NCBI GenBank assembly: GCA_002422915.1
Contig: DITV01000002.1
Location: 1 to 64,000 of the forward strand
From: Candidatus Saccharibacteria bacterium UBA6175
GTDB lineage: Bacteria > Patescibacteriota > Saccharimonadia > Saccharimonadales > Saccharimonadaceae
Length of the DNA: 64,000 nt
Direction of reading: 5' to 3'
A program made the translations under genes and the position numbers. Position 1 is the stretch's first letter, and each line of letters starts with the position of its first letter. The notes beneath the pieces were generated by a model that made no database searches, had not been told where the DNA came from, and was given only the letters and a program-made list of their open reading frames with translations. Of the stretch, positions 6,157 to 14,963 are shown piece after piece.

Positions 6157-7926
6157 ATGGCCGAGAAAGTCTTAACAATTGCTGACTCAATCACCGTTGG
6201 TGAACTCGCCGAAGTACTCAATCTTCCCGTCACAACGCTGATCGGAGAGTTATTCAAGAATGGTATTGCCGCCACGATCAATCAACGGATTGATTTCGAG
6301 ACGGCAACTATCATTGTTGATGAACTGGGCCTTGATGTTGAGCTTGAAAAGCGCGACACCAGTGCCCAGACTCCAGAGCGACGGGTGCACGAGCTTTCCG
6401 AGAATGCCGTAGAACGACCACCTATTGTGGCTGTGATGGGGCACGTTGACCACGGAAAAACGAGTTTGCTCGACGCAATTCTTGGCCAGACGGTTGTAGA
6501 CGGTGAAGCCGGGGGGATTACCCAGCACATTAGTGCCTACCAAACTGTTCGCAAGAATCGCTCAATTACCTTACTCGACACCCCTGGTCACGAGGCATTT
6601 GCGGCGCTTCGCCAGCACGGTGCCGCTTTGACCGACGTAGTGATTATTGTGGTAGCTGCCGATGACGGCGTGAAGCCGCAGACGGTTGAGGCAATTCGCT
6701 TTGCCCGTTCTGCTAACGCAAAAATTGTCGTCGCGATAAACAAAATCGACAAAGAAGCCGCTAATCCACAGCTCGTTAAGACACAGCTTGCAACTGAACA
6801 CAATCTTAACCCTGAAGAATGGGGCGGGGATGTGGTAATGGTTGAGGTGAGTGCAAAGACGGGCAAGAACATCGACCAATTGCTTGATATGGTGCTTCTT
6901 GTCGCTGATATGGAAGAATTGAAAGCTGACGTTGATGTACCGGCCGAAGGCTTGGTGATTGAATCACATATGGAAGTCGGTCGTGGTGCGGTTGTTGGGT
7001 TGCTTGTTGAACAAGGAATGCTTCGCCCAGGTATGTTTATGGTTGCGGGTACCGCGTTTGGAAAAGTGCGCACCCTTCAAGACTTTACTGGCAAAACAAT
7101 TAAAGAAGCTGGCCCGGCAACCCCAGTGACGGTGAGTGGATTCAAAGAACTTCCGCAATTTGGCGATACCTTCCAGATTGTGAAGAGTGAAAAGGAAGCT
7201 CGTGCTCTGAGTGCAACTGCAAAGATTGAGCAGGAGCAAAATGCTGCCAGCACCAACACCACTGGCGCTGACCTGCTTCGCCTCATGACGCAAAAACACG
7301 AATCAGTCGATTTTAACGTGATTGTTAAAGCCGACGTGCAAGGTTCACTCACGTCAGTGATGGACAGCCTTCGCCTAATTGAAACGGGCGGGGAAGTCTC
7401 TCTTCATGTCGTCAGTAGCGGTGTCGGTAATATTACCGAGAATGACATTCGACTAGCCGGCGACGGTAAAACCGTCATTTATGGCTTCAACGTTGACTTG
7501 CCACCTGCAGTGAAGCGACTTGCGACGCGTGAGCGTGCTGAAGTGCGTCTGTATCGAGTGATTTATGAACTGCTCGACGACGCGAAGGCCTCAATGACCG
7601 CACTGCTTGCTCCCGAAGTGGTGGAAACGACGCTGGGAACACTCGAAATCAAGGGCGTTTTCCGTACTCTGAAAGACCTCGTCATTGCTGGTGGAAAAGT
7701 AACCAGCGGGAAGATCACCGCTAACGTACTGGTTCGCGCCACTCGCGGTGACGAAATTCTCGGTGAAGCTGAAGTGACCAGCGTACAACGCGAGAAGATT
7801 GAAGCTAAAGAAGTGTTTGAAGGCGATATGTGTGGCCTCAGCCTCAAGACGCAGCGCAAATTACAGCTGGAAATTGGCGATAGTCTTGAATTCTTTACGC
7901 GCGAGCTCGTGCAACGAACTCTCTAG
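6157..7926 (+). CDS. infB: translation initiation factor IF-2
   Basis: 589 aa, about two thirds of the E. coli length because the long N-terminal region is absent; a short IF2-N domain (residues ~5-60) remains. The GTPase domain has GHVDHGKT (95-102), DTPGH (141-145), NKID (195-198) and SAK. Domains II, III and the fMet-tRNA-binding C-terminal domain follow, with the DVQGS and ENDI signatures. IF-2 delivers formylmethionyl-tRNA to the ribosome and fits with the fmt and def genes a few hundred bases away. AAGGAG lies 7 nt before the ATG. It is likely cotranscribed with rpsA. Confidence 0.97.
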   Translation: MAEKVLTIADSITVGELAEVLNLPVTTLIGELFKNGIAATINQRIDFETATIIVDELGLDVELEKRDTSAQTPERRVHELSENAVERPPIVAVMGHVDHGKTSLLDAILGQTVVDGEAGGITQHISAYQTVRKNRSITLLDTPGHEAFAALRQHGAALTDVVIIVVAADDGVKPQTVEAIRFARSANAKIVVAINKIDKEAANPQLVKTQLATEHNLNPEEWGGDVVMVEVSAKTGKNIDQLLDMVLLVADMEELKADVDVPAEGLVIESHMEVGRGAVVGLLVEQGMLRPGMFMVAGTAFGKVRTLQDFTGKTIKEAGPATPVTVSGFKELPQFGDTFQIVKSEKEARALSATAKIEQEQNAASTNTTGADLLRLMTQKHESVDFNVIVKADVQGSLTSVMDSLRLIETGGEVSLHVVSSGVGNITENDIRLAGDGKTVIYGFNVDLPPAVKRLATRERAEVRLYRVIYELLDDAKASMTALLAPEVVETTLGTLEIKGVFRTLKDLVIAGGKVTSGKITANVLVRATRGDEILGEAEVTSVQREKIEAKEVFEGDMCGLSLKTQRKLQLEIGDSLEFFTRELVQRTL

Positions 7927-7962
7927 GCCGTGATACAATAACTGCATAAACAAGGAACCTCT

Positions 7963-8391
7963 ATGTTTCAACTTGATGATCAATTTCTCGTCGATGTCGG
8001 ACTCGGCTCACTGCCAGAAGAGCAGAAGAAGCCGTTCTTGCAACATACCTACGACCAACTTGAATACCGAGTGGGTATTCGATTGAGCGAGGGTATGAGT
8101 GACCAGCAGCTTCAAGAATTTGAGAAGATAATCGACCGCGATCAAGCAACGGTGACGGCTTGGCTCGCACAATATGCTCCAGGCTATCAACAAGAAGAAG
8201 TCTTCCAGCGATTAGTCCAGGCGAGCGGCCTCCCGGCCGACAGCGGCGATCTTGCGGCCGAGTTTGCGGCTACCAAGTGGCTTGAAGTAAACCGCCCCGA
8301 TTATCGTGATGTCGTCAAGGCGACCCTTGATGCGATAAAAGCCGAAATTATGGAGAATAAAGACGCAATTCTTGGCACCAACGCCGCTTAA
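7963..8391 (+). CDS. small acidic helical protein, DUF5663-like
   Basis: 142 aa, acidic, no membrane segment. The N-terminal half (FLVDVGLGSLPEEQKK, then RVGIRLSEGMSDQQLQEFEKI) matches the pattern of the short family often annotated as DUF5663 in CPR genomes; I recall this rather than having tested it. The C-terminal half is predicted helical and Ala/Glu-rich. TACAAT (7934-7939) and AAGGA (7952-7956) precede the ATG. The gene converges on fmt, and the two coding ends overlap by 4 nt. No function can be assigned. Confidence 0.6.
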   Translation: MFQLDDQFLVDVGLGSLPEEQKKPFLQHTYDQLEYRVGIRLSEGMSDQQLQEFEKIIDRDQATVTAWLAQYAPGYQQEEVFQRLVQASGLPADSGDLAAEFAATKWLEVNRPDYRDVVKATLDAIKAEIMENKDAILGTNAA

Positions 8392-9278
8392 TTGCTTGTA
8401 TAGCCGTTCAAAAATGCGGCGCCCGACATATGCTTCCCACTGGGAACGATGAGCTCCTCGATTTCGAGGAGCGTTTCGTGCTTGCAGATAATAACCAAAG
8501 ATTTTGGTGTAGCGACTTCAATAACACGAGCCGCGGTGATGGTCACAAGTCCTTGTGGAAGCTCAATACGTGTCTTAGGAAACAGTTCATAGGCGCGCAC
8601 GCGTCGCTCAATTTCGGTTGCTGTCAGCGCGCGCGGGTTGACAAGGCCGTCTTCTTTTTTAAGCAAGCGGCTATAGGTCGCCAGAGATTCTTCCTGCGGC
8701 GAAGGCTGAACTTCGCCAGAAAGAATTGCATCAAGTGTACTCACGAGCAGATCGGCCCCAAGCAGTGCCATTCGGCGTGTGAGTGCCACTGCCGTTTCAC
8801 GCTCACCGAGCGCTACTTCTTGTTGAAGATAGAGTGGCCCGGCGTCCATCCGTTCATCCAGGAGCATGAGAGAGATGCCGCTGACTCGGTCACCTTGCAC
8901 GAGAGCTGTCTCAATCGGTGACGGTCCGCGAAGCAGCGGGAGCAGGGAAGGGTGGATGTTGATAATACCCGGGGTAAACAGCTGAATAATTTCAGAAGGA
9001 ATAATCTTTCCATAGCTCGAGAGCACTCCCGCAACCTCGCCCAGTGCTTTGATATCATCAGCGACATCGCCTAGTGATTGTGGCTGCCAGACGGGAATGT
9101 TGTGTTGTTCGGCAATTGTTTTAACAATCGGAGACTGTAGTTTTTGTCCACGGCCAGCCCGGCTATCTGGCTTAGTGATCACCGCCCCAATCGAAGCACC
9201 AGCCGCAATCAGAGCTTCCAGCGCCGGTGCGCTAAATGAATCAGTCCCAAAGAATAGAATTGTTTTTGATGTGTTCAT
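8388..9278 (-). CDS. fmt: methionyl-tRNA formyltransferase
   Basis: 296 aa counting from the ATG at 9278 (9281 is an adjacent alternative). The frame stays open further upstream, but that part lies inside def and has no family similarity. The N-terminal Rossmann-like domain begins with ILFFGTDSFSAPAL. The formyl-transfer motif is intact: Asn107 and His109 in INIHPSLLP, and Asp145 in MDAGP. A C-terminal tRNA-binding domain follows. It formylates Met-tRNAfMet using 10-formyl-THF. The start overlaps the 3' end of def by 38 nt, so def-fmt form a coupled pair for formyl addition and removal. Confidence 0.95.
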   Translation of the reverse strand: MNTSKTILFFGTDSFSAPALEALIAAGASIGAVITKPDSRAGRGQKLQSPIVKTIAEQHNIPVWQPQSLGDVADDIKALGEVAGVLSSYGKIIPSEIIQLFTPGIINIHPSLLPLLRGPSPIETALVQGDRVSGISLMLLDERMDAGPLYLQQEVALGERETAVALTRRMALLGADLLVSTLDAILSGEVQPSPQEESLATYSRLLKKEDGLVNPRALTATEIERRVRAYELFPKTRIELPQGLVTITAARVIEVATPKSLVIICKHETLLEIEELIVPSGKHMSGAAFLNGYTSN

Positions 9279-9813
9279 CATAATCAAGCGCCTCAAGCTC
9301 ACCATTTTCATCAAGTTTAAAGAATGCATCTGTTTCATCTTTAATATGATCGATGAAGACGACGCCCTTTGTATGATCGATCTCATGTTGAATAACGCGC
9401 GCCAAAAAGCCGTCAGCTTTGAATCGGACTTCGTTGCCATCGATATCAAGTGCACGTACTCGAATTTTTGTATGCCTCGGCACCTTACCGTAAATATCCT
9501 TGACGCTCAAACAGCCCTCATAGTCAGCCTCGACGCTTCCTTCGTATTTCACAATTTCTGGATTAATGAGGGCAGTGAATTCACGCGATGTTTTGTCGTC
9601 AAAGTCGCTGCGCACAATAACGACCCGCTCTAATCGATCAATTTGAACAGCGGCGAGTGCGGCGCTAATTTCATGTGGACGAGAGGCCTCCCAATCGAGT
9701 GCGGCGTCGGTCATTTCTTTGACGAGTGATCGAGTTGCATCATCAACTGCCACCCGTCGTGAAACGTCACGCAGATGGCCGTTAGGTAGGGTGATGATGT
9801 CGTCTTTTGTCAT
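9241..9813 (-). CDS. def: peptide deformylase
   Basis: I take the ATG at 9813 (190 aa) because a TATAAT box on the minus strand (9826-9821) ends 7 nt before it; the ATG at 9822 overlaps that box. Metal-site motifs 2 and 3 are intact: EGCLS (99-103, Cys101) and HEIDH (143-147). Motif 1, normally GxGxAAxQ, reads SAALAAVQ (50-57), so both glycines are substituted while the catalytic-side Gln57 is kept. The C-terminus is extended and acidic. The enzyme removes the N-formyl group from nascent proteins. It lies downstream of priA on the same strand and overlaps fmt. Confidence 0.9.
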   Translation of the reverse strand: MTKDDIITLPNGHLRDVSRRVAVDDATRSLVKEMTDAALDWEASRPHEISAALAAVQIDRLERVVIVRSDFDDKTSREFTALINPEIVKYEGSVEADYEGCLSVKDIYGKVPRHTKIRVRALDIDGNEVRFKADGFLARVIQHEIDHTKGVVFIDHIKDETDAFFKLDENGELEALDYDEHIKNNSILWD

Positions 9814-9820
9814 TCCGGCC

Positions 9821-9826
9821 ATTATA
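9821..9826 (-). promoter_or_regulatory. -10 box of def (leaderless type)
   Basis: Minus-strand TATAAT, then GGCCGGA, then ATG. It sits just past the priA stop codon (9847-9849), so def-fmt can be transcribed independently of priA. Confidence 0.55.
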
Positions 9827-9846
9827 GCGTACTTCAACGGGGGTGA

Positions 9847-11790
9847 CTAGAGGAGGCTGGTTGGGTCAAGTTCATACTGCCAATGTGTTGGCCGAAGATG
9901 GGTCAGCGCAGCTTGTAAATACTCACGTTTTGGGCTCTTTAAGACGAGTTGCCAGCGATAGGTATCGTGCTGACGTTCATAGAATGAAGGAGTCGGGCCC
10001 ATCAAGCGGACGTCTGGATGTAGGACGGTCTTCAGGCTGCGCGCAAGCTGCTGTGCGGCGCGGACTGCACCAGCTTCGGTTTTATACACGGTTGTTAGCT
10101 TGAGCAGGTAGGTGAACGGAGGGAAGTGGCTTTTTGCGCGCAGCGCGAGTGTTTCTTGATAAAAACTCTCATAATCTTGGGCGATACCATAAAAGATTGC
10201 CGGGTGTGTTGGTTGGTAGGTTTGAATTATCACTTCGGTGGCACGTTCATCACGCCCAACGCGCCCAACCACTTGTGCGAGCAGCTGAAACGCGCGCTCG
10301 CTGGCCGCAAAGTCAGGTAGAGACAGGCCACTATCGGCCTGCACCACCCCAACCGTGCGTAAGTGAGGCAGGTCGAGGCCTTTCGCGATTACCTGCGTTC
10401 CAATAGCGATGTCGATTTCACCAGAGTAGAGCTGTTCATAGAGGCTGCCGACAGTTTGGTCGCTAGTATTGTCTGAATCGAATCGGGCAATTCGTGCCGT
10501 CGGAAAGAGTTTGCGCAACTCCGATTCCACCAGTTTCGTGCCAATGCCTTTATGGATAATGTCGGCGCTGCCACATTCGGGGCAGTGGGTCGGTACTTTT
10601 TCTTGGTGACCGCAAATGTGGCAACTCAGCTCAAAACGATCGGCATGAAGCGTGAGGGGCACATAGCAACGAGGACAGTTTGCGGTCCACCCGCATTGCT
10701 CGCAGAGGGTGGTTGCCGCACTTCCGCGGCGATTATGGAATACGAGTGATTGCTGACCGAGACGCAGGCTTTCTTCGATACTTTCTATCAGTGAAGTCGA
10801 AAGAAAACGGTGACGATTGAAGTTCTCTCGCTTTGTCATATCGATGGAGCGAATGACTGGCGGCGTCGTGACGGTACGGGCTGGGGTATCGAGCCGGAGA
10901 ATGGCGTGGCCACCTTGTTCAGCGACATAGCGGTCACTGACGCTCGGGGTGGCGCTTCCGAGAACGACGACGGCATCAGCCAGCCGACCAAGCACACCGG
11001 CAGCGCGAAGGGCGGAGTAGCGGGGCGCTTGTTCCTGTTTGTAGCTTGGTTCGTGAGCTTCGTCGATAATGATTGCTCCGATACGTTTGAGCGGCATAAA
11101 CAGCGCCGAGCGCGGCCCGATCACCACACGAGGGGTTGTTGAAGTGAGCGCCGCAAGCCAGGCGCGGTGCCGTTCAGCTTCGGTCATTTTAGAGTGCGTC
11201 ACAATCACGTCAGGAAATTCGTGAATAAACTCGTCCACAATCTGGCTGGTGAGGCTAATCTCTGGCACCAACACAATGACCGACTCATTACGAGCGATGC
11301 GGTGGCGGGCAAGTGTCTTGTACACCTCTGTTTTGCCAGAGCCTGTGACACCCTGTAGAAGGACTGTTTTCTGTTCACTCTCAATTAGTGCAGTGGCCGC
11401 CTTCAGCTGCTCATCATTGAGTACAATAGTTGTTCGATTTCGAATTGAAGGGTTGGCCGGCCTCTCTTCTAGTGCTCGACGTTTTGTATCGACACCTCTT
11501 GGGAGGAGTGTCTGAAGCACCAGCGCGAGGGGTGTTGAATAGTAATCGGAGAGCCAGCGAGCCAGTTCAAGTAGATGCGAGGGAAGCGGTTTTGGACTGA
11601 CTCCTTTAAGGATGGCTTTGGTTTCAAACGAAGGTTTGGCCACTTCCCCAAGCACCACACCGATACTGGTTGTTTTGCCGATGGGCACAGACACCACCGT
11701 GCCAACAGAAAAGCGTTCATCAGAGACATAGGTAAAGACATCGGCGCCTGCGCGCACTATTCGTGTCGGGGCCACCTCGTAATAAAACAT
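9847..11790 (-). CDS. priA: primosomal protein N' (replication restart helicase PriA)
   Basis: 647 aa from the ATG at 11790 (MFYYEVAPTR), chosen because TATACT ends 8 nt upstream; the longer frame to 11841 would cross the promoter. The N-terminal DNA-binding domain is followed by a superfamily 2 helicase core with Walker A GVTGSGKTEVY and DEAH. The primosome zinc-finger region then carries paired cysteines (CEQCGW, CPRC, CHICG, CPECGS), eight in total. PriA reloads the replisome at collapsed forks. The gene diverges from the phosphoribosyltransferase-like gene across a 51-nt gap. Confidence 0.95.
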   Translation of the reverse strand: MFYYEVAPTRIVRAGADVFTYVSDERFSVGTVVSVPIGKTTSIGVVLGEVAKPSFETKAILKGVSPKPLPSHLLELARWLSDYYSTPLALVLQTLLPRGVDTKRRALEERPANPSIRNRTTIVLNDEQLKAATALIESEQKTVLLQGVTGSGKTEVYKTLARHRIARNESVIVLVPEISLTSQIVDEFIHEFPDVIVTHSKMTEAERHRAWLAALTSTTPRVVIGPRSALFMPLKRIGAIIIDEAHEPSYKQEQAPRYSALRAAGVLGRLADAVVVLGSATPSVSDRYVAEQGGHAILRLDTPARTVTTPPVIRSIDMTKRENFNRHRFLSTSLIESIEESLRLGQQSLVFHNRRGSAATTLCEQCGWTANCPRCYVPLTLHADRFELSCHICGHQEKVPTHCPECGSADIIHKGIGTKLVESELRKLFPTARIARFDSDNTSDQTVGSLYEQLYSGEIDIAIGTQVIAKGLDLPHLRTVGVVQADSGLSLPDFAASERAFQLLAQVVGRVGRDERATEVIIQTYQPTHPAIFYGIAQDYESFYQETLALRAKSHFPPFTYLLKLTTVYKTEAGAVRAAQQLARSLKTVLHPDVRLMGPTPSFYERQHDTYRWQLVLKSPKREYLQAALTHLRPTHWQYELDPTSLL

Positions 11791-11798
11791 ACCCTTAT

Positions 11799-11804
11799 AG
11801 TATA
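11799..11804 (-). promoter_or_regulatory. -10 box of priA (leaderless type)
   Basis: Minus-strand TATACT, 8 nt, ATG at 11790. No clear -35 hexamer is visible. Confidence 0.5.
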
Positions 11805-11829
11805 GCGCGTGTGGTCGCGTCTGTCGTGC

Positions 11830-11835
11830 TAGAAT
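11830..11835 (+). promoter_or_regulatory. -10 box of the phosphoribosyltransferase-like gene (leaderless type)
   Basis: TAGAAT, 6 nt, ATG at 11842. It is back-to-back with the priA promoter. Confidence 0.5.
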
Positions 11836-11841
11836 AAGCAT

Positions 11842-12498
11842 ATGTATTTTGAGAGTCGATCAGAGGCAGGGGCGAAACTCGCGGCTGAATTGTTTGAGAA
11901 GTATCGCTATGAGAACTGTGCGGTGGTGGCACTGAGTGACGGTGCGGTGCTGGTTGGTGAGCAAATTGCGGCGGCACTGCACTGTATCTTGACCATGCTG
12001 TTGGTTGAAAACATCGAAGTCCCCGGAGAGAATCTGAGCTTTGGCGGCGTTTCACAGAATGGCAATTTCACCTATAACGGAATGTTCTCGGCGGGTGAGA
12101 TTGAAGAGTATGCCAGCGAATACCATGGCTATCTTGAAGAGAAAAAGCGCGAAGCCTTTCAAAAGATCAACCGTCTGCTCGGTGATGGCGGGCTTATCGA
12201 TAATGACATGCTGCGCGATCATACGGTTATTCTGGTGTCAGACGGACTTGATTCGGGGGCGTCCCTCGACGTTGCCGTCGACTTTTTAAAACCGATTCGA
12301 ATCGCTCGTTTGGTGGTTGTTTCTCCGGTAGCATCAGTACAGGCGGTGGACCGATTGCACATCTTGGCTGATGAACTCCATATTCTCTCGGTCAAGGATA
12401 ATTACCTCAACACCGACCATTATTACAATCGAAATGATATTCCGTCGCACGAGGATACGGTCGCTAAGATTAATCAGATCGTGCTGAATTGGCGTTGA
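11842..12498 (+). CDS. phosphoribosyltransferase-like protein (COG1926 type)
   Basis: 218 aa. The opening (MYFESRSEAGAKLAAEL) and the layout resemble the 'predicted phosphoribosyltransferase' group COG1926. The PRPP-binding loop, usually DDGxATGAT, is weakened here to SDGLDSGAS (residues ~134-142): the first acid and the Thr-Gly pair are altered. It may therefore bind a nucleotide or PRPP without normal catalysis. Its stop codon overlaps the -35 of the next gene. Substrate unknown. Confidence 0.6.
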   Translation: MYFESRSEAGAKLAAELFEKYRYENCAVVALSDGAVLVGEQIAAALHCILTMLLVENIEVPGENLSFGGVSQNGNFTYNGMFSAGEIEEYASEYHGYLEEKKREAFQKINRLLGDGGLIDNDMLRDHTVILVSDGLDSGASLDVAVDFLKPIRIARLVVVSPVASVQAVDRLHILADELHILSVKDNYLNTDHYYNRNDIPSHEDTVAKINQIVLNWR

Positions 12499-12524
12499 CC
12501 AGCTCGTTGTAAAAAGTGTATGAT
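12495..12524 (+). promoter_or_regulatory. promoter of the winged-helix regulator gene
   Basis: TTGACC (12495-12500), 18 nt, TATGAT (12519-12524). It predicts a transcript start near 12531, which rules out the in-frame ATG at 12516 and supports the start at 12564. Confidence 0.65.
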
Positions 12525-12563
12525 AAAAAGCAACGAGAAAAACTGTGTGAGTCAAGGGGAGAC

Positions 12564-12866
12564 ATGTTAGACGTTTTTATTACATCGAGAGTTCGACGGA
12601 AAATTGTGGTGGTCTACGCCAAGTATCCTGATTTCCGTACACATGTCCGCGGCCTTGCCAAGCTCATCAAAGAAGATCCAGGTAACATTCAGCGCGAACT
12701 CAAGCGGCTGGAGAAGGTTGGCTTCCTCACCAGCGAGAAGCAGGGGAACACCAAGATTTATGCCACCAACAAACAGTTCCCGATTTTTAAAGAACTTCAG
12801 AGTATTGTGATTAAGTCACAACAGCAAGCCTCTCGGCCGAAACGAACTACCAGCGACCGGGCATGA
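12564..12866 (+). CDS. winged-helix DNA-binding protein (ArsR-like)
   Basis: 100 aa from the ATG at 12564, preceded by AAGGGGAGA. The sequence fits a compact winged helix: RRKIVVVYAKYPDF, then RGLAKLIKEDPGNIQRELKRLEKVG as helix-turn-helix, then a wing (SEKQGNTKIYATN) and a final helix. It resembles the ArsR-like domains often associated with minimal nucleotidyltransferases. There is no metal-binding cysteine pair. It overlaps recJ by an ATGA, so the two are coupled. A role in controlling this operon is inference. Confidence 0.65.
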   Translation: MLDVFITSRVRRKIVVVYAKYPDFRTHVRGLAKLIKEDPGNIQRELKRLEKVGFLTSEKQGNTKIYATNKQFPIFKELQSIVIKSQQQASRPKRTTSDRA

Positions 12867-14698
12867 GCCTCTTCGATCGAATCCTAGCTGCTCGAGGAAT
12901 GACGCCCGACCAACGGGCGGTTTTTTTATCGCCCGATTACACGCATCGGCACGACCCGTTTCTTTTGCCTGATATGGCCGAGGCTATCGACCGCCTGGTT
13001 GCCGCCCGTGCTGCCCAAGAACAAATCACGATTTACGGCGATTATGACATCGATGGGCTCACCGCGACGACACTTCTCCTTGATGCTTTTGCTTCGTTTG
13101 GGTTCGAGCACGTTCAGGCGTTCATCCCGAACCGGTTTGTCGAAGGCTATGGACTCACGATTGATGCGATTGAACGAATCGCAGCCGATGGTACCCAGCT
13201 TATCGTTACGGTTGACTGCGGCAGCTTGAGCCACAAGGAAATAGATCGGGCGAAAGAACTTGGTGTCGATGTGATTGTGACCGACCACCACAATGTGGCC
13301 GAGGTGCAGCCGAATGCGGTTGCGGTCGTGAATCCAAAACGACTATTGGCAGACTACCCAAACTCATATAAAGATTTTATGCTGCAACAATCTCCCGATG
13401 AACCCACAGGCGCCAGCGTCGTCACGCGTCCCGATGCTCACGAAGCATCTCTGTCGGCTGCGGAACTCGCTGAAGCTCAGACATCCTCGCCGAGTCGGGA
13501 TACTGCGCTCGCATCAGCCGGTGACTCCGAGGCTTCTGCGGTTTCATCAGTAGATCCTGCAAAAAAAAATCTGTATCCATTCGTGGATCTTCCGGGAGTT
13601 GGGGTGGCGTTCAAGCTGGCGCAGGCCCTGCAGACGCAGCTCGATGGACTGCCGAAGGGCCAGGAGAAGTGGTTGCTTGATTTAGTGGCGCTCGGCACGG
13701 TGTGCGACGTCGTCACGCTGCGCGATGAGAATCGAATGCATGTGTTTTGGGGACTCAAGGTCCTTGCGCAAACCCGTCGACCTGGATTAAAGGCACTCAT
13801 GACGGTTGCAGGCGTGCGCCCAGAAACAGTGAATGCCCGCAGCCTTGGCTTCGGCCTTGGCCCTCGAATGAACGCCTCGGGTCGCATGGAAACAGCGCAG
13901 TTCGCACTCGACTTACTGACATCGACTGACAGCGGCGACGCACTACGGATTGCCCGCCAGCTCGACGAGATGAATAAGGCCCGGCGCGCCGAACAGAACG
14001 ACATTTTTGAAGCTGCAAAACTCCAGGCTGAGCAGTTCGCTGACGATCCGGTGCTGGTGGTGAGTAGTCATGGTTGGAACCACGGCATCGTGGGAATTGT
14101 TGCGGCAAAACTACTCGAGAAATACCACAAACCGACCTATGTGCTCGAAGAAATGGGAGAAGAAGCAAAGGGTTCAGCCCGTAGCTATGGTGGATTCAGT
14201 GCCGCCGATGCGATTCGCTCTGCCGACGACATTATTACCAAGGGCGGTGGCCACAAGCTGGCTGCTGGTGTGACGTTACCTACTGCGAATATTCCGGCCT
14301 TTCGAAAGCGGGTCAATGATTTTTATCGCTCCCAGAAACTGAAAGATCAAGCGGAGCTGTTAATGCCGCAGGCCGATGTTGAGGCCGAACTGCACGAGCT
14401 TGCCGAAGACTTGGTTGATGCCATCGCGACACTTGAGCCATTCGGCAACGGCAATCCGCAGCCTATCCTCAAAACAATGGATGTCGTCGTCAAAAACCAG
14501 CGCCGAATGGGCGATAGCGGCCAGCATGTCAAGCTGACGGTCGAGCAAAACGGCCGAACCGTCGATATGTTGGCGTTTTCAGCGCCGGAGCATTTCTTCG
14601 TGGAAGTTGGAACAACCGTTACCGTCTGGTATACCGTCGACATCAATGAATGGAATGGGCGACGCAGCGTCGAGGGGATGCTCCTGCATCTTGAGTAA
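12863..14698 (+). CDS. recJ: single-stranded-DNA exonuclease RecJ
   Basis: 611 aa. DHH phosphoesterase motifs are in order: DYDIDG (60-65), VDCGS (117-121) and DHH (140-142). The DHHA1 part contains GLGPRMNASGRM and HGWNHGIVGIVA, and a C-terminal OB domain follows. RecJ degrades 5'-tailed single strands in mismatch and recombinational repair. Unusual: between VNPKR (~155-159) and YPFVDLPGVGVAFKLA (~237 on), where other RecJ proteins have only about 8 residues, there are ~75 residues rich in Ala, Ser, Asp and Glu, apparently an unstructured insert. The start overlaps the regulator gene by 4 nt. Confidence 0.93.
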   Translation: MSLFDRILAARGMTPDQRAVFLSPDYTHRHDPFLLPDMAEAIDRLVAARAAQEQITIYGDYDIDGLTATTLLLDAFASFGFEHVQAFIPNRFVEGYGLTIDAIERIAADGTQLIVTVDCGSLSHKEIDRAKELGVDVIVTDHHNVAEVQPNAVAVVNPKRLLADYPNSYKDFMLQQSPDEPTGASVVTRPDAHEASLSAAELAEAQTSSPSRDTALASAGDSEASAVSSVDPAKKNLYPFVDLPGVGVAFKLAQALQTQLDGLPKGQEKWLLDLVALGTVCDVVTLRDENRMHVFWGLKVLAQTRRPGLKALMTVAGVRPETVNARSLGFGLGPRMNASGRMETAQFALDLLTSTDSGDALRIARQLDEMNKARRAEQNDIFEAAKLQAEQFADDPVLVVSSHGWNHGIVGIVAAKLLEKYHKPTYVLEEMGEEAKGSARSYGGFSAADAIRSADDIITKGGGHKLAAGVTLPTANIPAFRKRVNDFYRSQKLKDQAELLMPQADVEAELHELAEDLVDAIATLEPFGNGNPQPILKTMDVVVKNQRRMGDSGQHVKLTVEQNGRTVDMLAFSAPEHFFVEVGTTVTVWYTVDINEWNGRRSVEGMLLHLE

Positions 14699-14706
14699 GA
14701 CCCTTG

Positions 14707-14735
14707 TTGCATCTCTATCTCCAATCTGTTACAAT
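14707..14735 (+). promoter_or_regulatory. promoter of rpsU
   Basis: TTGCAT (14707-14712), 17 nt, TACAAT (14730-14735), then 10 nt to the ATG at 14746. There is no ribosome-binding site, so this is a nearly leaderless transcript. Confidence 0.65.
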
Positions 14736-14745
14736 GACAGACTAT

Positions 14746-14961
14746 ATGGTACAAGTAACACGTAAAGACGAACGAGAAGCGAACGAAAACATCATTCGTC
14801 GCTTCAACCGTAAGGTACTGCAAAGCGGTGTCCTTGCAGAAGCGAAGGCTTCAATGCGATTTAGCAAGCCACTCAGCAAGCCTGAGCGACGAGCAAAAGC
14901 GATTATCCGTAAAGAGCGAAAAGCTGAAAAGCTGAACAAAGCTCGATTGGGACTTCGCTAA
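14746..14961 (+). CDS. rpsU: 30S ribosomal protein S21
   Basis: 71 aa from the ATG at 14746; an upstream in-frame ATG at 14704 lies within the promoter. The product is strongly basic. It has the S21 pattern (NIIRRFNRKVLQSGVLAEAKA, then a lysine/arginine-rich helical tail) and the usual length. S21 sits on the 30S platform near the anti-Shine-Dalgarno and affects mRNA selection. It is followed 2 nt later by the YqeY-like gene, an arrangement seen in many bacteria (rpsU-yqeY). Confidence 0.9.
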   Translation: MVQVTRKDEREANENIIRRFNRKVLQSGVLAEAKASMRFSKPLSKPERRAKAIIRKERKAEKLNKARLGLR

Positions 14962-14963
14962 TA

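Noticed and set aside
6588..7073. Long minus-strand frames within infB, recJ, ileS and secA
   Set aside because: They sit antisense to clear housekeeping genes and have Ser/Arg/Thr-rich shadow composition without start signals.
9049..9633. 194-aa plus-strand frame across def-fmt
   Set aside because: It is antisense to the overlapping def and fmt genes, which carry intact catalytic motifs.
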